Shown: in pieces, positions 25,484-35,014 of the stretch
How the letters are laid out: every line of letters begins with the position of its first letter
Position numbering within the stretch: position 1 is the first letter of the stretch
From: Psychrobacter sp. DAB_AL43B
Lineage (GTDB): Bacteria > Pseudomonadota > Gammaproteobacteria > Pseudomonadales > Moraxellaceae
Assembly: GCF_900168255.1 (NCBI RefSeq)
Contig: NZ_LT799838.1
Coordinates: 1,984,001 to 2,048,000, forward strand
Direction of reading: 5' to 3'
Length of the DNA: 64,000 bases
Translations under genes and position numbers: made by a program
The notes under the pieces: model-generated
Seen by the model: the letters and a program-made list of their open reading frames with translations, nothing else
What the model was told of the DNA's origin: nothing
Database searches by the model: none

Positions 25484-27019
25484 TTAAAGCTCTTCGACAC
25501 CCATCATATCAACTGGTGTATCTGCAACGATTTGCATGCCTTTCTTACCTATTTTAGCCGTTTCACTACGCTGTTCTTGTAGATAATCAAGATAAGCTTC
25601 ATCGATTTGACCAGTGATATAGCAACCATTAAATACTGCACAATCAAAGCCTTCAACCTTACTGTGCTTGGTATCTTTTACCGCATCAATTAAGTCGTCT
25701 AAATCTTGGAAAATCAAACGATCAGCGCCGATAATATCACGCACTTCTTCCACTGTATGACCTGAGGCAATCAACTCACTGCGTACTGGCATATCAATAC
25801 CATAAACATTGGGATATTTAACCGGTGGCGCAGCACTGGCAAAGAATACCTTGCTTGCGCCTGCATCACGTGCCATTTGAATGATTTCATGGCAGGTAGT
25901 ACCACGGACGATAGAATCGTCAACCAACAAAACATTTTTGCCTTTAAATTCTAATGGTACTGGGCTAAGCTTTTGGCGAACCGACTTTTTACGCTGCTGT
26001 TGGCCTGGCATGATAAAGGTACGACCGATATAACGGTTTTTCATAAACCCTTCACGGTACTTAATATTCATCTTAAGCGCCAGCTCCATCGCGGAGGTAC
26101 GTGAGGTATCTGGAATAGGAATCACTACGTCAATATCGTGATCTTCGCCCCACTCTCTAAGAATTTTATCTGCTAATTTTTCGCCCATACGCAAACGTGA
26201 TTTATAGACCGAAATATTATCCATAATCGAATCTGGACGTGCAAAATAAACGTATTCAAAGATACAGGGTGTATATTCTTTTGGCTCGACACATTGATAA
26301 GTATGCAATTGATGGTTTAAGTCAATAAAGATAGCTTCACCTGGTTTGACATCACGGATAATGCTAAAACCTGAACCGGTCAGTGCTACTGACTCAGAAG
26401 CCACCATATACTCTGTGCCGCCATTCGTCGCCAAACGCTCACCGAAAATTAGCGGACGAATACCATTAGGATCACGAAACGCCAATAAACCATGACCAGT
26501 AATCAGCGCCACCACGCCATAAGCGCCTTCACAGCGGCTATAGACTGCTTTTGTTGCTTCAAAAATATCATCAGCGGTCGGATGGGTTTTACCTAAATTC
26601 TGCATTTCGTGCGCTAAGACGTTTAATAATACCTCAGAGTCTGAATCGGTATTTAAGTGACGACGGTCATCTTGATAAAGCGATTTTGCCAAGCTTTCGG
26701 CATTGGTTAAATTACCATTGTGCGCAAGCGTAATACCATAAGGCGAGTTGACATAGAATGGTTGTGCTTCAGCACTACTTGAGCTACCAGCGGTAGGATA
26801 GCGGACGTGACCGATACCGAATTTACCTACCAAACGTTGCATGTGACGATTCATAAAGACATCACGTACCATGCCGTTTTCTTTACGTAAGTATAAGCGT
26901 CCATCCTGTAAAGTCACAATACCTGCCGCATCTTGCCCGCGATGCTGCAACATGGTTAAGGCATCATAAAGAATTTGATTGACCGGCTCATGAGCTGCGA
27001 CCCCAACGACTCCACACAT
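25484..27019 (-). CDS. purF: Amidophosphoribosyltransferase
   Basis: The first committed enzyme of purine synthesis: glutamine and PRPP to phosphoribosylamine. 511 residues. The N-terminal nucleophile Cys2 follows Met directly (MCGVVGVA), with a type II glutamine amidotransferase domain to about residue 235, then a phosphoribosyltransferase domain with the PRPP loop [13 protein letters not shown]. It does not carry the iron-sulphur cysteine set of the Bacillus type. cvpA is upstream on the same strand as in E. coli, but 241 bases away. No PurR-like palindrome was seen in that gap. Confidence 0.97.
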   Translation of the reverse strand: MCGVVGVAAHEPVNQILYDALTMLQHRGQDAAGIVTLQDGRLYLRKENGMVRDVFMNRHMQRLVGKFGIGHVRYPTAGSSSSAEAQPFYVNSPYGITLAHNGNLTNAESLAKSLYQDDRRHLNTDSDSEVLLNVLAHEMQNLGKTHPTADDIFEATKAVYSRCEGAYGVVALITGHGLLAFRDPNGIRPLIFGERLATNGGTEYMVASESVALTGSGFSIIRDVKPGEAIFIDLNHQLHTYQCVEPKEYTPCIFEYVYFARPDSIMDNISVYKSRLRMGEKLADKILREWGEDHDIDVVIPIPDTSRTSAMELALKMNIKYREGFMKNRYIGRTFIMPGQQQRKKSVRQKLSPVPLEFKGKNVLLVDDSIVRGTTCHEIIQMARDAGASKVFFASAAPPVKYPNVYGIDMPVRSELIASGHTVEEVRDIIGADRLIFQDLDDLIDAVKDTKHSKVEGFDCAVFNGCYITGQIDEAYLDYLQEQRSETAKIGKKGMQIVADTPVDMMGVEEL

Positions 27020-27260
27020 AGTTGTATCCTATTTTGAATTTGAACCACACATTGAAAACACAATAACGGCATAATTTCTGACAAGGTGTTTTAAAATTTC
27101 ACCTGTCACTCACCGCTAAGTTGATGATATTTGCTAAGATTGAAATCTTATTAATAATAGATAAAACTGATTATCAGTAAGACAAACTATTGATGTTTGA
27201 TAATTGATGGATTGTACCTTACGAATGTTAAAGGCGATTAAATAGCTTTTTATTCACAGC

Positions 27261-27758
27261 TTACGACTGATTGACTTGATCCCAAGCCAAGCCAAACATA
27301 TCTGAGACCAGCGCTTTACCCATCGGTGCATAAGGCAGTAATTCAGGCGCGAGCACCGAGGTTTGCCATTGCGGCATCTGTACCAATAATGGCGCGCTGA
27401 TACTAAGAATGACCAACACCATGAGCACATTTTTGGCAGCACCGAGCACACCGCCTGCCATTTTATCTACCACACCCAACCGCAAGGTTTTAAGCACCCC
27501 TGAGAATACAAACGCCACTAAGTGCATAATGGCCAATATGGCAATCACAATCACTAAGAATGCCATTGCCATCTGTAATACAGGGTTTTGTACCAGACCT
27601 GATAGCTGCGGTGCCACTGAACCTGCCAATCTGGTCGCAGCAATGAGCGCGATAAACCAGCCGACCAAACCTACCGCTGTCTTAATCAATCCGACTTGGA
27701 AGCCACGCCACAAGCCAATTAAAACGACAACGACAATCACAATGTCTAAACCACTCAT
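27261..27758 (-). CDS. cvpA: CvpA family membrane protein
   Basis: A 165-residue protein with four hydrophobic segments, beginning MSGLDIVIVVVVLIGLWRGFQVGL and containing DKMAGGVLGAAKNVLMVLV, the CvpA signature. The family is required for colicin V production in E. coli and its link to purF is an operon neighbourhood that is kept here; its role in membrane homeostasis is not settled. purF lies downstream. Confidence 0.9.
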   Translation of the reverse strand: MSGLDIVIVVVVLIGLWRGFQVGLIKTAVGLVGWFIALIAATRLAGSVAPQLSGLVQNPVLQMAMAFLVIVIAILAIMHLVAFVFSGVLKTLRLGVVDKMAGGVLGAAKNVLMVLVILSISAPLLVQMPQWQTSVLAPELLPYAPMGKALVSDMFGLAWDQVNQS

Positions 27759-27921
27759 GTTTATCGCCTCATTAGCTTATGTCTGTTATATTGGGTGTCT
27801 AATTGAAATTTGCAGCATGCTCAACGAAGCTTTTTTCAATAAATCATGTATTACATTAAACCATGCATGACTTAATGAATAAGTGGTAATGAATAAGTGG
27901 TTTGGTTATTTAACCTTGCAC

Positions 27922-28956
27922 TTAACTTTCCATGGCGTCGTAATAACCACCGATGGATTGAATGCAAGACTGTACCAATCCAGGGCCTCGATAAATAAGC
28001 CCCGTATAAAGCTGCACCATATCGGCGCCGGCTTCAATTTTTTTAACCGCTTTGGCACCGCTATCGATACCGCCCACACCAATCAACGCCACTTTACCAT
28101 CCAGCTGATCGGCGAATTGTTGTAAAACTTGGGTACTAATATGGCTGACTGGGCGACCTGACAAACCACCCGCTTGCTCACCATCAGGCAAGTCTTCGAC
28201 ACCGACTCGGCTCAACGTGGTATTGGTCGCAATCAAACCATCAATCTCAAAATCTAATAGTTGCTGCGAGATATAGTCTACTTGTAGTGGCTCTAAATCA
28301 GGAGCAACTTTAAGCACCAAGGGTACATAAAAACCATATTCTGTTGCCAGCTGATTATGACGGTTTTTAATGGCATCCAACAGCTGGGTTAACGCTTCGC
28401 CACTTTGCAGGTCGCGTAAATTCTTAGTATTCGGCGAGGAGATATTGACTGTGATATATGAGGCATGTGGATAAACACGTTCTAAGCAATAAACATAATC
28501 GTCAGCCGCTTGTTCGACCGGCGTGTTGGCATTTTTGCCAATATTAATACCGATATTACCTTTATATTTACAGCGCTTCACATGTTCAATCAGGTAATCG
28601 ACACCTTCATTATTAAAGCCCATACGATTGATAATGGCATCTGCTTGCTTGATTCTAAACAGTCGCGGCTTATCATTACCTATTTGCGGTTTCGGCGTGA
28701 CCGTACCCACTTCTATAAAACCAAAGCCCAACTCAGCGAGTGCATCAATATAATCGCCGTTTTTGTCTAATCCTGCGGCGAGGCCAACTGGATTGGCAAA
28801 CTGCAAACCCATACAGTCTGTTGGCTGCATTGACTGACCATATACCAAACCTAGAACACGTGCTTTATGAGCTTTATCTAATAAAGATAACGTCATCTCA
28901 TGAGCGTGTTCAGGATCCATCTTAAATAAAAAAGGGCGAAGTAAGGCATAAGACAT
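27922..28956 (-). CDS. pyrD: Dihydroorotate dehydrogenase (quinone), class 2
   Basis: Oxidises dihydroorotate to orotate in pyrimidine synthesis, passing electrons to membrane quinones. 344 residues. An N-terminal amphipathic helix (about residues 1-40) marks class 2 and the membrane site. FMN-binding and active-site motifs include [30 protein letters not shown] and [15 protein letters not shown], whose serine is the expected base. The tail [28 protein letters not shown] is typical. It stands as a single gene between cvpA and a small membrane protein. Confidence 0.97.
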   Translation of the reverse strand: MSYALLRPFLFKMDPEHAHEMTLSLLDKAHKARVLGLVYGQSMQPTDCMGLQFANPVGLAAGLDKNGDYIDALAELGFGFIEVGTVTPKPQIGNDKPRLFRIKQADAIINRMGFNNEGVDYLIEHVKRCKYKGNIGINIGKNANTPVEQAADDYVYCLERVYPHASYITVNISSPNTKNLRDLQSGEALTQLLDAIKNRHNQLATEYGFYVPLVLKVAPDLEPLQVDYISQQLLDFEIDGLIATNTTLSRVGVEDLPDGEQAGGLSGRPVSHISTQVLQQFADQLDGKVALIGVGGIDSGAKAVKKIEAGADMVQLYTGLIYRGPGLVQSCIQSIGGYYDAMES

Positions 28957-29155
28957 AGTAATGACAGACCCTGCTTGAAAAGCAATAATGAATGAAAAAA
29001 GCGAATGAGGTCAAGCGCAGCGATTATATCAGCTTAACAGAAATAAGACCAAAGATTCATAGCGCAAATTTCCATATAAAAACACTAATAAATAATCATC
29101 AACGCTCGCTTAATTGAGGTTAGCAATAATTATCTATACTTCTATATTTCATGTT

Positions 29156-29767
29156 CTAGGGTACAGGTCGCCCATCCGTCAGAGCAATCCAACCCCTTAC
29201 AATCCGGTAAAGATGCCAAATAAAGGTAAAGCCCATAATTGCCAAACCGAAACCGGCTAACAATACCGAGCCGATGGCTATATTGCCGCTATCTGCTAAC
29301 ATGCTAACGCCAAAGCCACCTAAGGCAAACGTTATAATGACAATACCAATAATAAACCAAAAAATACTGTACCAAAAAGTCTTAATCTGCCAATCAAAAT
29401 GAGTGGCTAACCATGAACCATCAGCATCTTGACGCTTGGCATAATTCATAAAAATAGGCACAATCCATAGTAGACCTGCCGTAAAATAACTGAGTACATA
29501 TAACAAATAGGTGATGTGATTATAAGTGATTAAAGATCGGCGCTTATTATTATTCATATTGCCACTCATATTGTCGTTCGTATTGTGATTTAGATTGTTA
29601 TTTATATTATCGCTCGTCACATCGTATTGTCCTTGCCCTGTAATCCCATGATCGGATGAGGCACCAAAAGGCGCATGACTATCTGACACAACAGGTTCAG
29701 ATTTTTTCACCGGTTGACTCAAACGCGCTTCAGTTTGGCGATTAGGAGAGTCATTCATAATAAACAT
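29156..29767 (-). CDS. DUF4870-like small membrane protein
   Basis: A 203-residue protein. The first 75 residues are hydrophilic with a run of Asn (DNINNNLNHNTNDNMSGNMN). Then HITYLLYVLSYFTAGLLWIVPIFMNYAKR and two further hydrophobic segments end in WHLYRIVRGWIALTDGRP. This resembles the DUF4870/Tic20-like membrane family of proteobacteria, of unknown role. ATG at 29758 (MNDSPN) is an alternative start. No operon partner is clear; gspM follows on the same strand after about 130 bases... reading away from it, gspM is the downstream neighbour. Confidence 0.7.
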   Translation of the reverse strand: MFIMNDSPNRQTEARLSQPVKKSEPVVSDSHAPFGASSDHGITGQGQYDVTSDNINNNLNHNTNDNMSGNMNNNKRRSLITYNHITYLLYVLSYFTAGLLWIVPIFMNYAKRQDADGSWLATHFDWQIKTFWYSIFWFIIGIVIITFALGGFGVSMLADSGNIAIGSVLLAGFGLAIMGFTFIWHLYRIVRGWIALTDGRPVP

Positions 29768-29898
29768 CCATCACTGGCAGTGGCTAATAACTATTTAATT
29801 GTGTCAGATAAACATTTTTTCAATGAGTATGCTTTAAAAGCATACTTATTACGGGTTCATTTTAAATGGATTTAATCCTAATATGCTCATGCTAAACG

Positions 29899-30456
29899 CT
29901 AAGAGGTGACTGTCGCCTGTACTTGAATCGCTTTAGTGATCAAATCTTGCTGCATGGACAGCTGGGTAAATTGCCAACCTTGCTGTTCAAGTTTACCAAG
30001 TGCGGTGCTCACCACCGCTTGGCTGGCATGATTAAAACTCAGTTGCACCGCATCACCATTTGCAATCACCTGAGCATCTACAATACCTGTGTTATTTAGC
30101 AGTGTGCTGACACTGCTGGCAGGTGGCAGCGCAGCAGTGCCGTCAGCGGGATTGGCAGCATTTAATGCATTACTATCGATATTAGCTGCTTGCGCACGCA
30201 ACCAAAAATAATCCGCAACCTGCTCGTGATACTCGCTTTTGCTATTATTTGCTGCCTGATGAACACTATAGCCGCCATAACCGCCACCAAACAATAGCAA
30301 AAAAGCAGACAATGCAATCAAAGCCAACTGGTCGCGGGGAGACAATGCCTGCCAGCGTGCAGATAACAAGCTTTGATAGCCCGTCATTCGCGCTGATAAC
30401 ACACTTGTCCGAGGCATAGAGGCGTTACGTTTGGCGAAGCGCTGTAATATTTTCAT
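29899..30456 (-). CDS. gspM: Type II secretion system protein GspM
   Basis: A 185-residue inner-membrane assembly protein of type II secretion. A cytoplasmic basic start (about residues 1-40), the SPRDQLALIALSAFLLLFGGGYGGY segment with one helix, then a periplasmic ferredoxin-like domain (STLLNNTGIVDAQVI, LGKLEQQGWQFTQLSMQ) match GspM/XcpZ. The gene is 94 bases downstream of gspL, its stable partner. No other gsp gene lies in the window, which agrees with the scattered type II genes known in the related genus Acinetobacter. Confidence 0.85.
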   Translation of the reverse strand: MKILQRFAKRNASMPRTSVLSARMTGYQSLLSARWQALSPRDQLALIALSAFLLLFGGGYGGYSVHQAANNSKSEYHEQVADYFWLRAQAANIDSNALNAANPADGTAALPPASSVSTLLNNTGIVDAQVIANGDAVQLSFNHASQAVVSTALGKLEQQGWQFTQLSMQQDLITKAIQVQATVTS

Positions 30457-30550
30457 TGTTAACCTTTATTGCCTATCGTTAAATAGCTTATAAATAACTT
30501 ATTAAAGAACAGACCCGCTGATTTTAAGCGCGTATAAAATGAGTACCGTA

Positions 30551-31861
30551 CTAAGACGTCGCCCCATTATTCGCTGCGCTGTTATTTTCTATAACATTGA
30601 CGGTCACTTGACCACTAAACTGGCCTTGCTCATTACTATTAACCTGCTCTAATTTGGCAGTGAGCCCTTGTGACGTTAACGTATTGGTAAACTGATCAAG
30701 ACTGCCACGATCAGGCGCAATCAGCGTAAAACTGAGTGCCGAGGGCTGCATCACTAATGCCTGCGCCCTTAGTGAGGACTGCTTAATCAAAGGTGATATT
30801 CGCGCCAATACTGCTATGTGTGACGCTGGCGCTTGGCTATCGCTACGCAATTTTGGTTGTAATTGTACTTGCAGCTTCGTACGCGCACTGAGTGGCTCAT
30901 TTGGAAACCAAGACTGATACTGCGCGGCAATCTCAGTCTTGGTCGCTGCTGTCGCCTCATTATATTGATACCACTGTACCGCATCAGTCGCCATCTGCAA
31001 CACTAATGCCGATAGCGCTACCATCATCGCCACACGAAGATACGGCGATAATTGCGAATCCGTTGATTTAATAAAAAAGTTCAGCGCATGACGCTCAGGA
31101 TTATCAAGAGGCTTAGGAATAATAGGCAGTATAGTTAATAACAGCTGATGTTCGGCGATCAGTGCCGCTGTGATAGCGGTAAAGCTGGCCGTTGCTACAG
31201 GCTTTGTTAAATCAATACCATTACCAGAATCTAGACCATCAGCCACACTCTCATTAGAAGTATGACTAGAATCATAAGACATCTCATCAATGGCTGGTAA
31301 TACCAAAACCTCGCTCAAATGCGGGAAACGCTCAAAGATTAGAGGCAGGTAACTGACCGCCATGCCTTGATACAGCGATTGCCGCAATAGCATCGTCTGC
31401 TCATCTTGGTACAAGGTTATTTGCTGCCCTGCTCCTTCTTCTGGCGTTGGCAATAATAGAAAATCAGGAAGCAACGCTACGATGTTCATGCCAGCAAGCT
31501 TTGCGCTTTGCTGCCATAACTCGATATCACTTTGTGCCAATGCATATAGATAATGGCTGTCGGTATGACTCATCTGCCGAATTACCAACTGCTCAACTGG
31601 GGTCAAAGAGGTCTCTTCAAACAAATACTGCTTACCAATACTGCCCAATTGTTTGAGCTGAGCCGTATTCAGTTCAGTATCCACTTGTAAAACATGGCTT
31701 GAGGGAAAATAAAGACAAACAGCTTTTTGGCTACTTGCCTTATAGCTACTATAGATATCATATAACTGTTGCCAACCGTCAACCAATTGCCAGTGTTGAC
31801 TGTCTTCATGCCAGACTGCTAATGGACTGTGCTGCGCTCTTAACCAAACGTGTAACACCAA
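30551..31861 (-). CDS. gspL: Type II secretion system protein GspL
   Basis: A 436-residue protein that links the secretion ATPase GspE to the inner-membrane platform. The N-terminal cytoplasmic actin-like domain (about 1-250; LYFPSSHVLQVDTELN, LTPVEQLVIRQM) leads to one helix near residue 280 (LRVAMMVALSALVLQMA) and a periplasmic domain (LKLRSDSQAPASHIAVLARISPLI, TSQGLTAKLEQVN). These features fit GspL/XcpY. It begins MVLHVWLRAQ. The pair gspL-gspM is separated from other type II genes. Confidence 0.85.
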   Translation of the reverse strand: MVLHVWLRAQHSPLAVWHEDSQHWQLVDGWQQLYDIYSSYKASSQKAVCLYFPSSHVLQVDTELNTAQLKQLGSIGKQYLFEETSLTPVEQLVIRQMSHTDSHYLYALAQSDIELWQQSAKLAGMNIVALLPDFLLLPTPEEGAGQQITLYQDEQTMLLRQSLYQGMAVSYLPLIFERFPHLSEVLVLPAIDEMSYDSSHTSNESVADGLDSGNGIDLTKPVATASFTAITAALIAEHQLLLTILPIIPKPLDNPERHALNFFIKSTDSQLSPYLRVAMMVALSALVLQMATDAVQWYQYNEATAATKTEIAAQYQSWFPNEPLSARTKLQVQLQPKLRSDSQAPASHIAVLARISPLIKQSSLRAQALVMQPSALSFTLIAPDRGSLDQFTNTLTSQGLTAKLEQVNSNEQGQFSGQVTVNVIENNSAANNGATS

Positions 31862-32206
31862 ATGTGTCCTTAATTATCTAAGCGGTAGCTTAGCAAAGTT
31901 ATAATTTATCAAAGCCGTCATTTATTAAAATTGCAATCTACAAAAAATATAATCTAGCTAGAAATGGAGATAGTTTTTGTTAGCATTAGGAGAAGCTACG
32001 TTAATAGAAGCACAGCTACTATAGTGCGTTCAAAATAAAATACGTACGATTATCATAACATTCTACTGATATAATTTTTGCTCGCTTACTGTGCACTGTC
32101 GTCAGACATAGGCTTTAAAAAACCCATAGCAGCAACACCATATTTTTTTAAAGTGAGTCGACTATAATACTTAGTTAATAGTTAATAGCCATCAAGACAG
32201 CTTATA
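31862..32206. other. Intergenic region with repeat copy C
   Basis: The only feature seen is the inverted copy of the 147-bp repeat (32020-32166). Confidence 0.6.
32020..32166 (-). repeat. 147-bp MITE-like repeat, copy C (inverted)
   Basis: It begins TATAGTG and ends GACTATA on the plus strand, 147 bases, the same length as copy A. Read on the minus strand it has TATAGTCGACTCACTTT at the left and CGTACGTATTTTATTTTGAA near the right, as in copy B. The inner stem is decayed here. It lies between gspL and sixA. Confidence 0.8.
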
Positions 32207-32665
32207 TCAATAAGGCTGGTCCGGTACAAAACGATCAATCTCGCGTGCCATACCAGCCATTACAAAGTCCATCTCGAATACGCGTGCTTCTCCTAAAGAA
32301 AACGACTCGGGATAATCATCGATTAGCAGCCCAGCAATATTAGCAACGATAGACATGTGACAGACTATGACAAGACACTCTGCTTCAATATTAGCAATAT
32401 CTACTAAAGCATGACGCGCATCGTCAGAAGGTGTAATATTATCTTGTATTTTTGATGGCACATTAGGCGCACGCGACTGTAATGCTGCTAACGTCTGCTG
32501 CGCTCTATCATAAGGACTCACCAAAAAATAATCAGGAATATAACGAGCTGTAATATATTCCGCCGTCTGCGCAGCTTGCTGTTGTCCAAACTCGGTCAGC
32601 TGACGGGCACTATCTGGACGCGTTTCGTCTTCTGCTTGACCATGACGAACTAATATAATCTTCAT
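32207..32665 (-). CDS. sixA: Phosphohistidine phosphatase SixA
   Basis: A 152-residue histidine phosphatase. The catalytic motif is at the N-terminus (IILVRHGQAEDETRPD, H8), with the second histidine in VIVCHMSIVANIAGLL. SixA removes phosphate from phosphohistidine proteins such as ArcB-type HPt domains or the nitrogen PTS. It starts 11 bases after gpsA and is probably in the same transcript, an arrangement seen in other gammaproteobacteria. Confidence 0.93.
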   Translation of the reverse strand: MKIILVRHGQAEDETRPDSARQLTEFGQQQAAQTAEYITARYIPDYFLVSPYDRAQQTLAALQSRAPNVPSKIQDNITPSDDARHALVDIANIEAECLVIVCHMSIVANIAGLLIDDYPESFSLGEARVFEMDFVMAGMAREIDRFVPDQPY

Positions 32666-32676
32666 AACCTTCCTTG

Positions 32677-33987
32677 TTACTTTTTTGCATTGCTATCAGT
32701 ATCATTTTTTTTAGTTTTTTCTTTACTGGCCGCTGTTTGCATCTGTGCCGTCAGCGCAGCATTGCTGTGGTCATGCTCCATAACAAACTCAACGTCGCTA
32801 CGGAAGCCTGCTTCCATCAAATGCAAAGCAACTCCTAGCGCCGCTTTATCTTCGTAAATGACCGCATGCAGTGCATGGGTAATGGGCATATATATGCCTT
32901 CCTTGGTAGCTTTTTCATGCACTTGCTGAATAGTATTAACCCCTTCAGCAGTTTGTCCCAGTTTTTTGACGGCGGCATCAATGTTCATACCACGACCGAG
33001 CATGTTACCGATACGATAGTTGCGACTCAATTCTGAGCTACAAGTAGCATATAAATCCCCAACACCCGATAGCCCTAAAAAAGTAAGCGGATTGGCGCCT
33101 GCATGGACACCAAAGCGACTCATCTCTGCCAAGCCACGGGTTAATATCATCGCTTTGGTATTTTCACCCACTTCATAAGCGGCTGCCATACCCATCGCAA
33201 TGGCATAAATATTTTTTAGTGCCCCGCCAAGCTCAACACCGCGGATATCGTCACTGGCAAACACTCTAAAGAAGGCGCTGTGCAGTGCTGCTTGTACAGC
33301 ATGGCGTAGTGGCTCAGATTCGCTGGCAATGACCGTGGCAGACGGCATATTTTTCATGATTTCTATGGCCAGATTTGGGCCTGACATCACACCAAAATTC
33401 ACTTCAGGTAACTCATCTTTGATAATATCGCTCATCAAAGCAAAGGTATCTTTTTCCATACCTTTGGTCAAAGAAACAATAGATTGCCCACTAATAAAGG
33501 GAGCGATACTTTTCAGCGTTTCACGAAAAGCTAAGCCCGGTACAGCAATAAAAATAATATCAGTATCTTTTACTGCCGCTTGTAGATCGTGGCTGTATTT
33601 GAGGCGATCATCAAGCTTATAGCCTGGCAAATATTTTTTATTCATCTGCGACTTTGCCATCGCTTTGACGGTACGCTTATTACGTACCCAAAGCGTGGTA
33701 TCACAACCATTGCGTGCTGCTAAATTTGCCATCGCGGTGCCAAAGCTGCCACCACCTAAAAAAGCCAAACGCAGCTTGGTCGGATTGTTATGAATCTCTG
33801 CCATATTTTTTGCTACGGCAGATTCCACCGCACTAGGATTTAACTTCTTACGTCCAATGCCTGATTTGGTGGCGCGCTCAATGATGCCGGACAACAGACT
33901 ATTCTGTTTCTCAATCATTTTTTTATCATCTTGGTTACTATCTATATCTGTGTTTGTATCTGTATTTTTATCATTAGCGCTTGTCAT
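32677..33987 (-). CDS. gpsA: Glycerol-3-phosphate dehydrogenase [NAD(P)+], extended form
   Basis: Makes sn-glycerol-3-phosphate for phospholipids from dihydroxyacetone phosphate. The catalytic core runs from about residue 72 (LRLAFLGGGSFGTAMANLAARNG, the Rossmann loop) to about 405, including the conserved FISGQSIVSLTKGME and GALKNIYAIAMGMA segments. The family usually has 330-340 residues; here 436. A charged N-terminal extension of about 70 residues (Asp/Asn/Lys-rich, then IERATKSGIGRKKLNPSAVE) and a 30-residue Lys/Asp-rich tail account for the difference. sixA follows 11 bases downstream. Confidence 0.95.
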   Translation of the reverse strand: MTSANDKNTDTNTDIDSNQDDKKMIEKQNSLLSGIIERATKSGIGRKKLNPSAVESAVAKNMAEIHNNPTKLRLAFLGGGSFGTAMANLAARNGCDTTLWVRNKRTVKAMAKSQMNKKYLPGYKLDDRLKYSHDLQAAVKDTDIIFIAVPGLAFRETLKSIAPFISGQSIVSLTKGMEKDTFALMSDIIKDELPEVNFGVMSGPNLAIEIMKNMPSATVIASESEPLRHAVQAALHSAFFRVFASDDIRGVELGGALKNIYAIAMGMAAAYEVGENTKAMILTRGLAEMSRFGVHAGANPLTFLGLSGVGDLYATCSSELSRNYRIGNMLGRGMNIDAAVKKLGQTAEGVNTIQQVHEKATKEGIYMPITHALHAVIYEDKAALGVALHLMEAGFRSDVEFVMEHDHSNAALTAQMQTAASKEKTKKNDTDSNAKK

Positions 33988-34189
33988 ATTTTTTTATCCA
34001 AATTGACTGACTTTATTATGAATAGAATTTATGCTGAGTATACAGTGAGACTAACATTATGTATGAACAATTATTTATAAAAATTAGCGGTATTTATTAA
34101 ACAGTCAACTTAATTGAAAAAGCGTCTCAATCAAGTCATTGTTGTTATTACCCAGATTTTGCCAAGGCAATGCTACTCCGATAAATGTA

Positions 34190-34846
34190 TTACTCAAAGC
34201 GTACGAGTGGCTCAATATCAATCGGCTTACGTGTTGGCATATCACAAGGACTACTACCAGTATAAACAAAAGCCGTGACATAATCATCTGGACCGACGTT
34301 GAAATAATCTTTAACGGCTGGCTCGTTACACAGCAGACCTGTACGCCAAACGGTACTAAAGCCTTGTGCTTTTAGCGCTAAAATGAGGTTTTGAACCGCT
34401 GCACCCGCACTGAGCATTTGCTCAAAAGGCGGTACTTTTTTATGCGCTTGCATATAGGTGACGACAGTAATAATAACTGGCGCGCGTAACGGCATGTTAT
34501 AGGTTTTCTGTCGTGCTTTCTCAGACAGCGTTTCGCCCTCTTGCGCCGCTTGTGCTTCGGCTGCTGCCAAAAAGGCACGACCCAGCTCATGACGTGCATT
34601 GCCCTGCGTGATAATGAAACGCCAAGGTTGCAACTTTTTATGATCCGGGGCGGTGACGGCACAGTCGATAGCTACTTTAATCTGATTTTCTGTCGGCGCA
34701 GGGATATTAAGATTGCCGATGCTACGTCTCGATTTAATCCAATTAATCAGTTGTTCATCAGTCACTTGCGCGTTTGTCACTATTGGGCTTTCGGTATTGT
34801 CTTTCTGGTTATTTTCGTAATCCTTTTTATCTTTTGAGGTACTCAT
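34190..34846 (-). CDS. Nitroreductase family protein (YdjA-like)
   Basis: A 218-residue flavin enzyme. RRSIGNLNIPAPTENQIKVAIDCAVTAPDHKKLQPWRF is the nitroreductase FMN-binding start in the YdjA branch; SAGAAVQNLILALKAQGFSTVWRTG and the C-terminal DMPTRKPIDIEPLV also fit YdjA. These proteins reduce nitro or related groups using NAD(P)H; the natural substrate is not known. The first 35 residues (STSKDKKDYENNQKD...) are an extra hydrophilic tail. The gene is single, between gpsA and zapE on the same strand. Confidence 0.88.
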   Translation of the reverse strand: MSTSKDKKDYENNQKDNTESPIVTNAQVTDEQLINWIKSRRSIGNLNIPAPTENQIKVAIDCAVTAPDHKKLQPWRFIITQGNARHELGRAFLAAAEAQAAQEGETLSEKARQKTYNMPLRAPVIITVVTYMQAHKKVPPFEQMLSAGAAVQNLILALKAQGFSTVWRTGLLCNEPAVKDYFNVGPDDYVTAFVYTGSSPCDMPTRKPIDIEPLVRFE

Positions 34847-34933
34847 GGCTCATCCTTATTTATTACTATATATGGTTGTTATTTTTGGCAATTATTCGTA
34901 GGGTTGTTATTATAATTTTATAGAATAGGGATG

Positions 34934-34963
34934 GAAAAAAGCCAGCCTATAATAGCTGGCTTT
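34934..34963 (-). terminator. Terminator after zapE
   Basis: On the minus strand AAAGCCAGC / GCTGGCTTT with a TTTTTTCC tail, 50 bases past the zapE stop. Confidence 0.8.
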
Positions 34964-35014
34964 ATATAGTAGCTTAAATCACTAGCTTCAATCGTAGCTA
35001 ACTTCAAATAAAAA

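Noticed and set aside
27409..27870. 153-codon plus-strand frame
   Set aside because: Antisense to cvpA, whose four helices and purF neighbourhood are clear.
34105..34287. 60-codon minus-strand frame after the nitroreductase
   Set aside because: It overlaps the real gene end in another frame and has no ribosome site.
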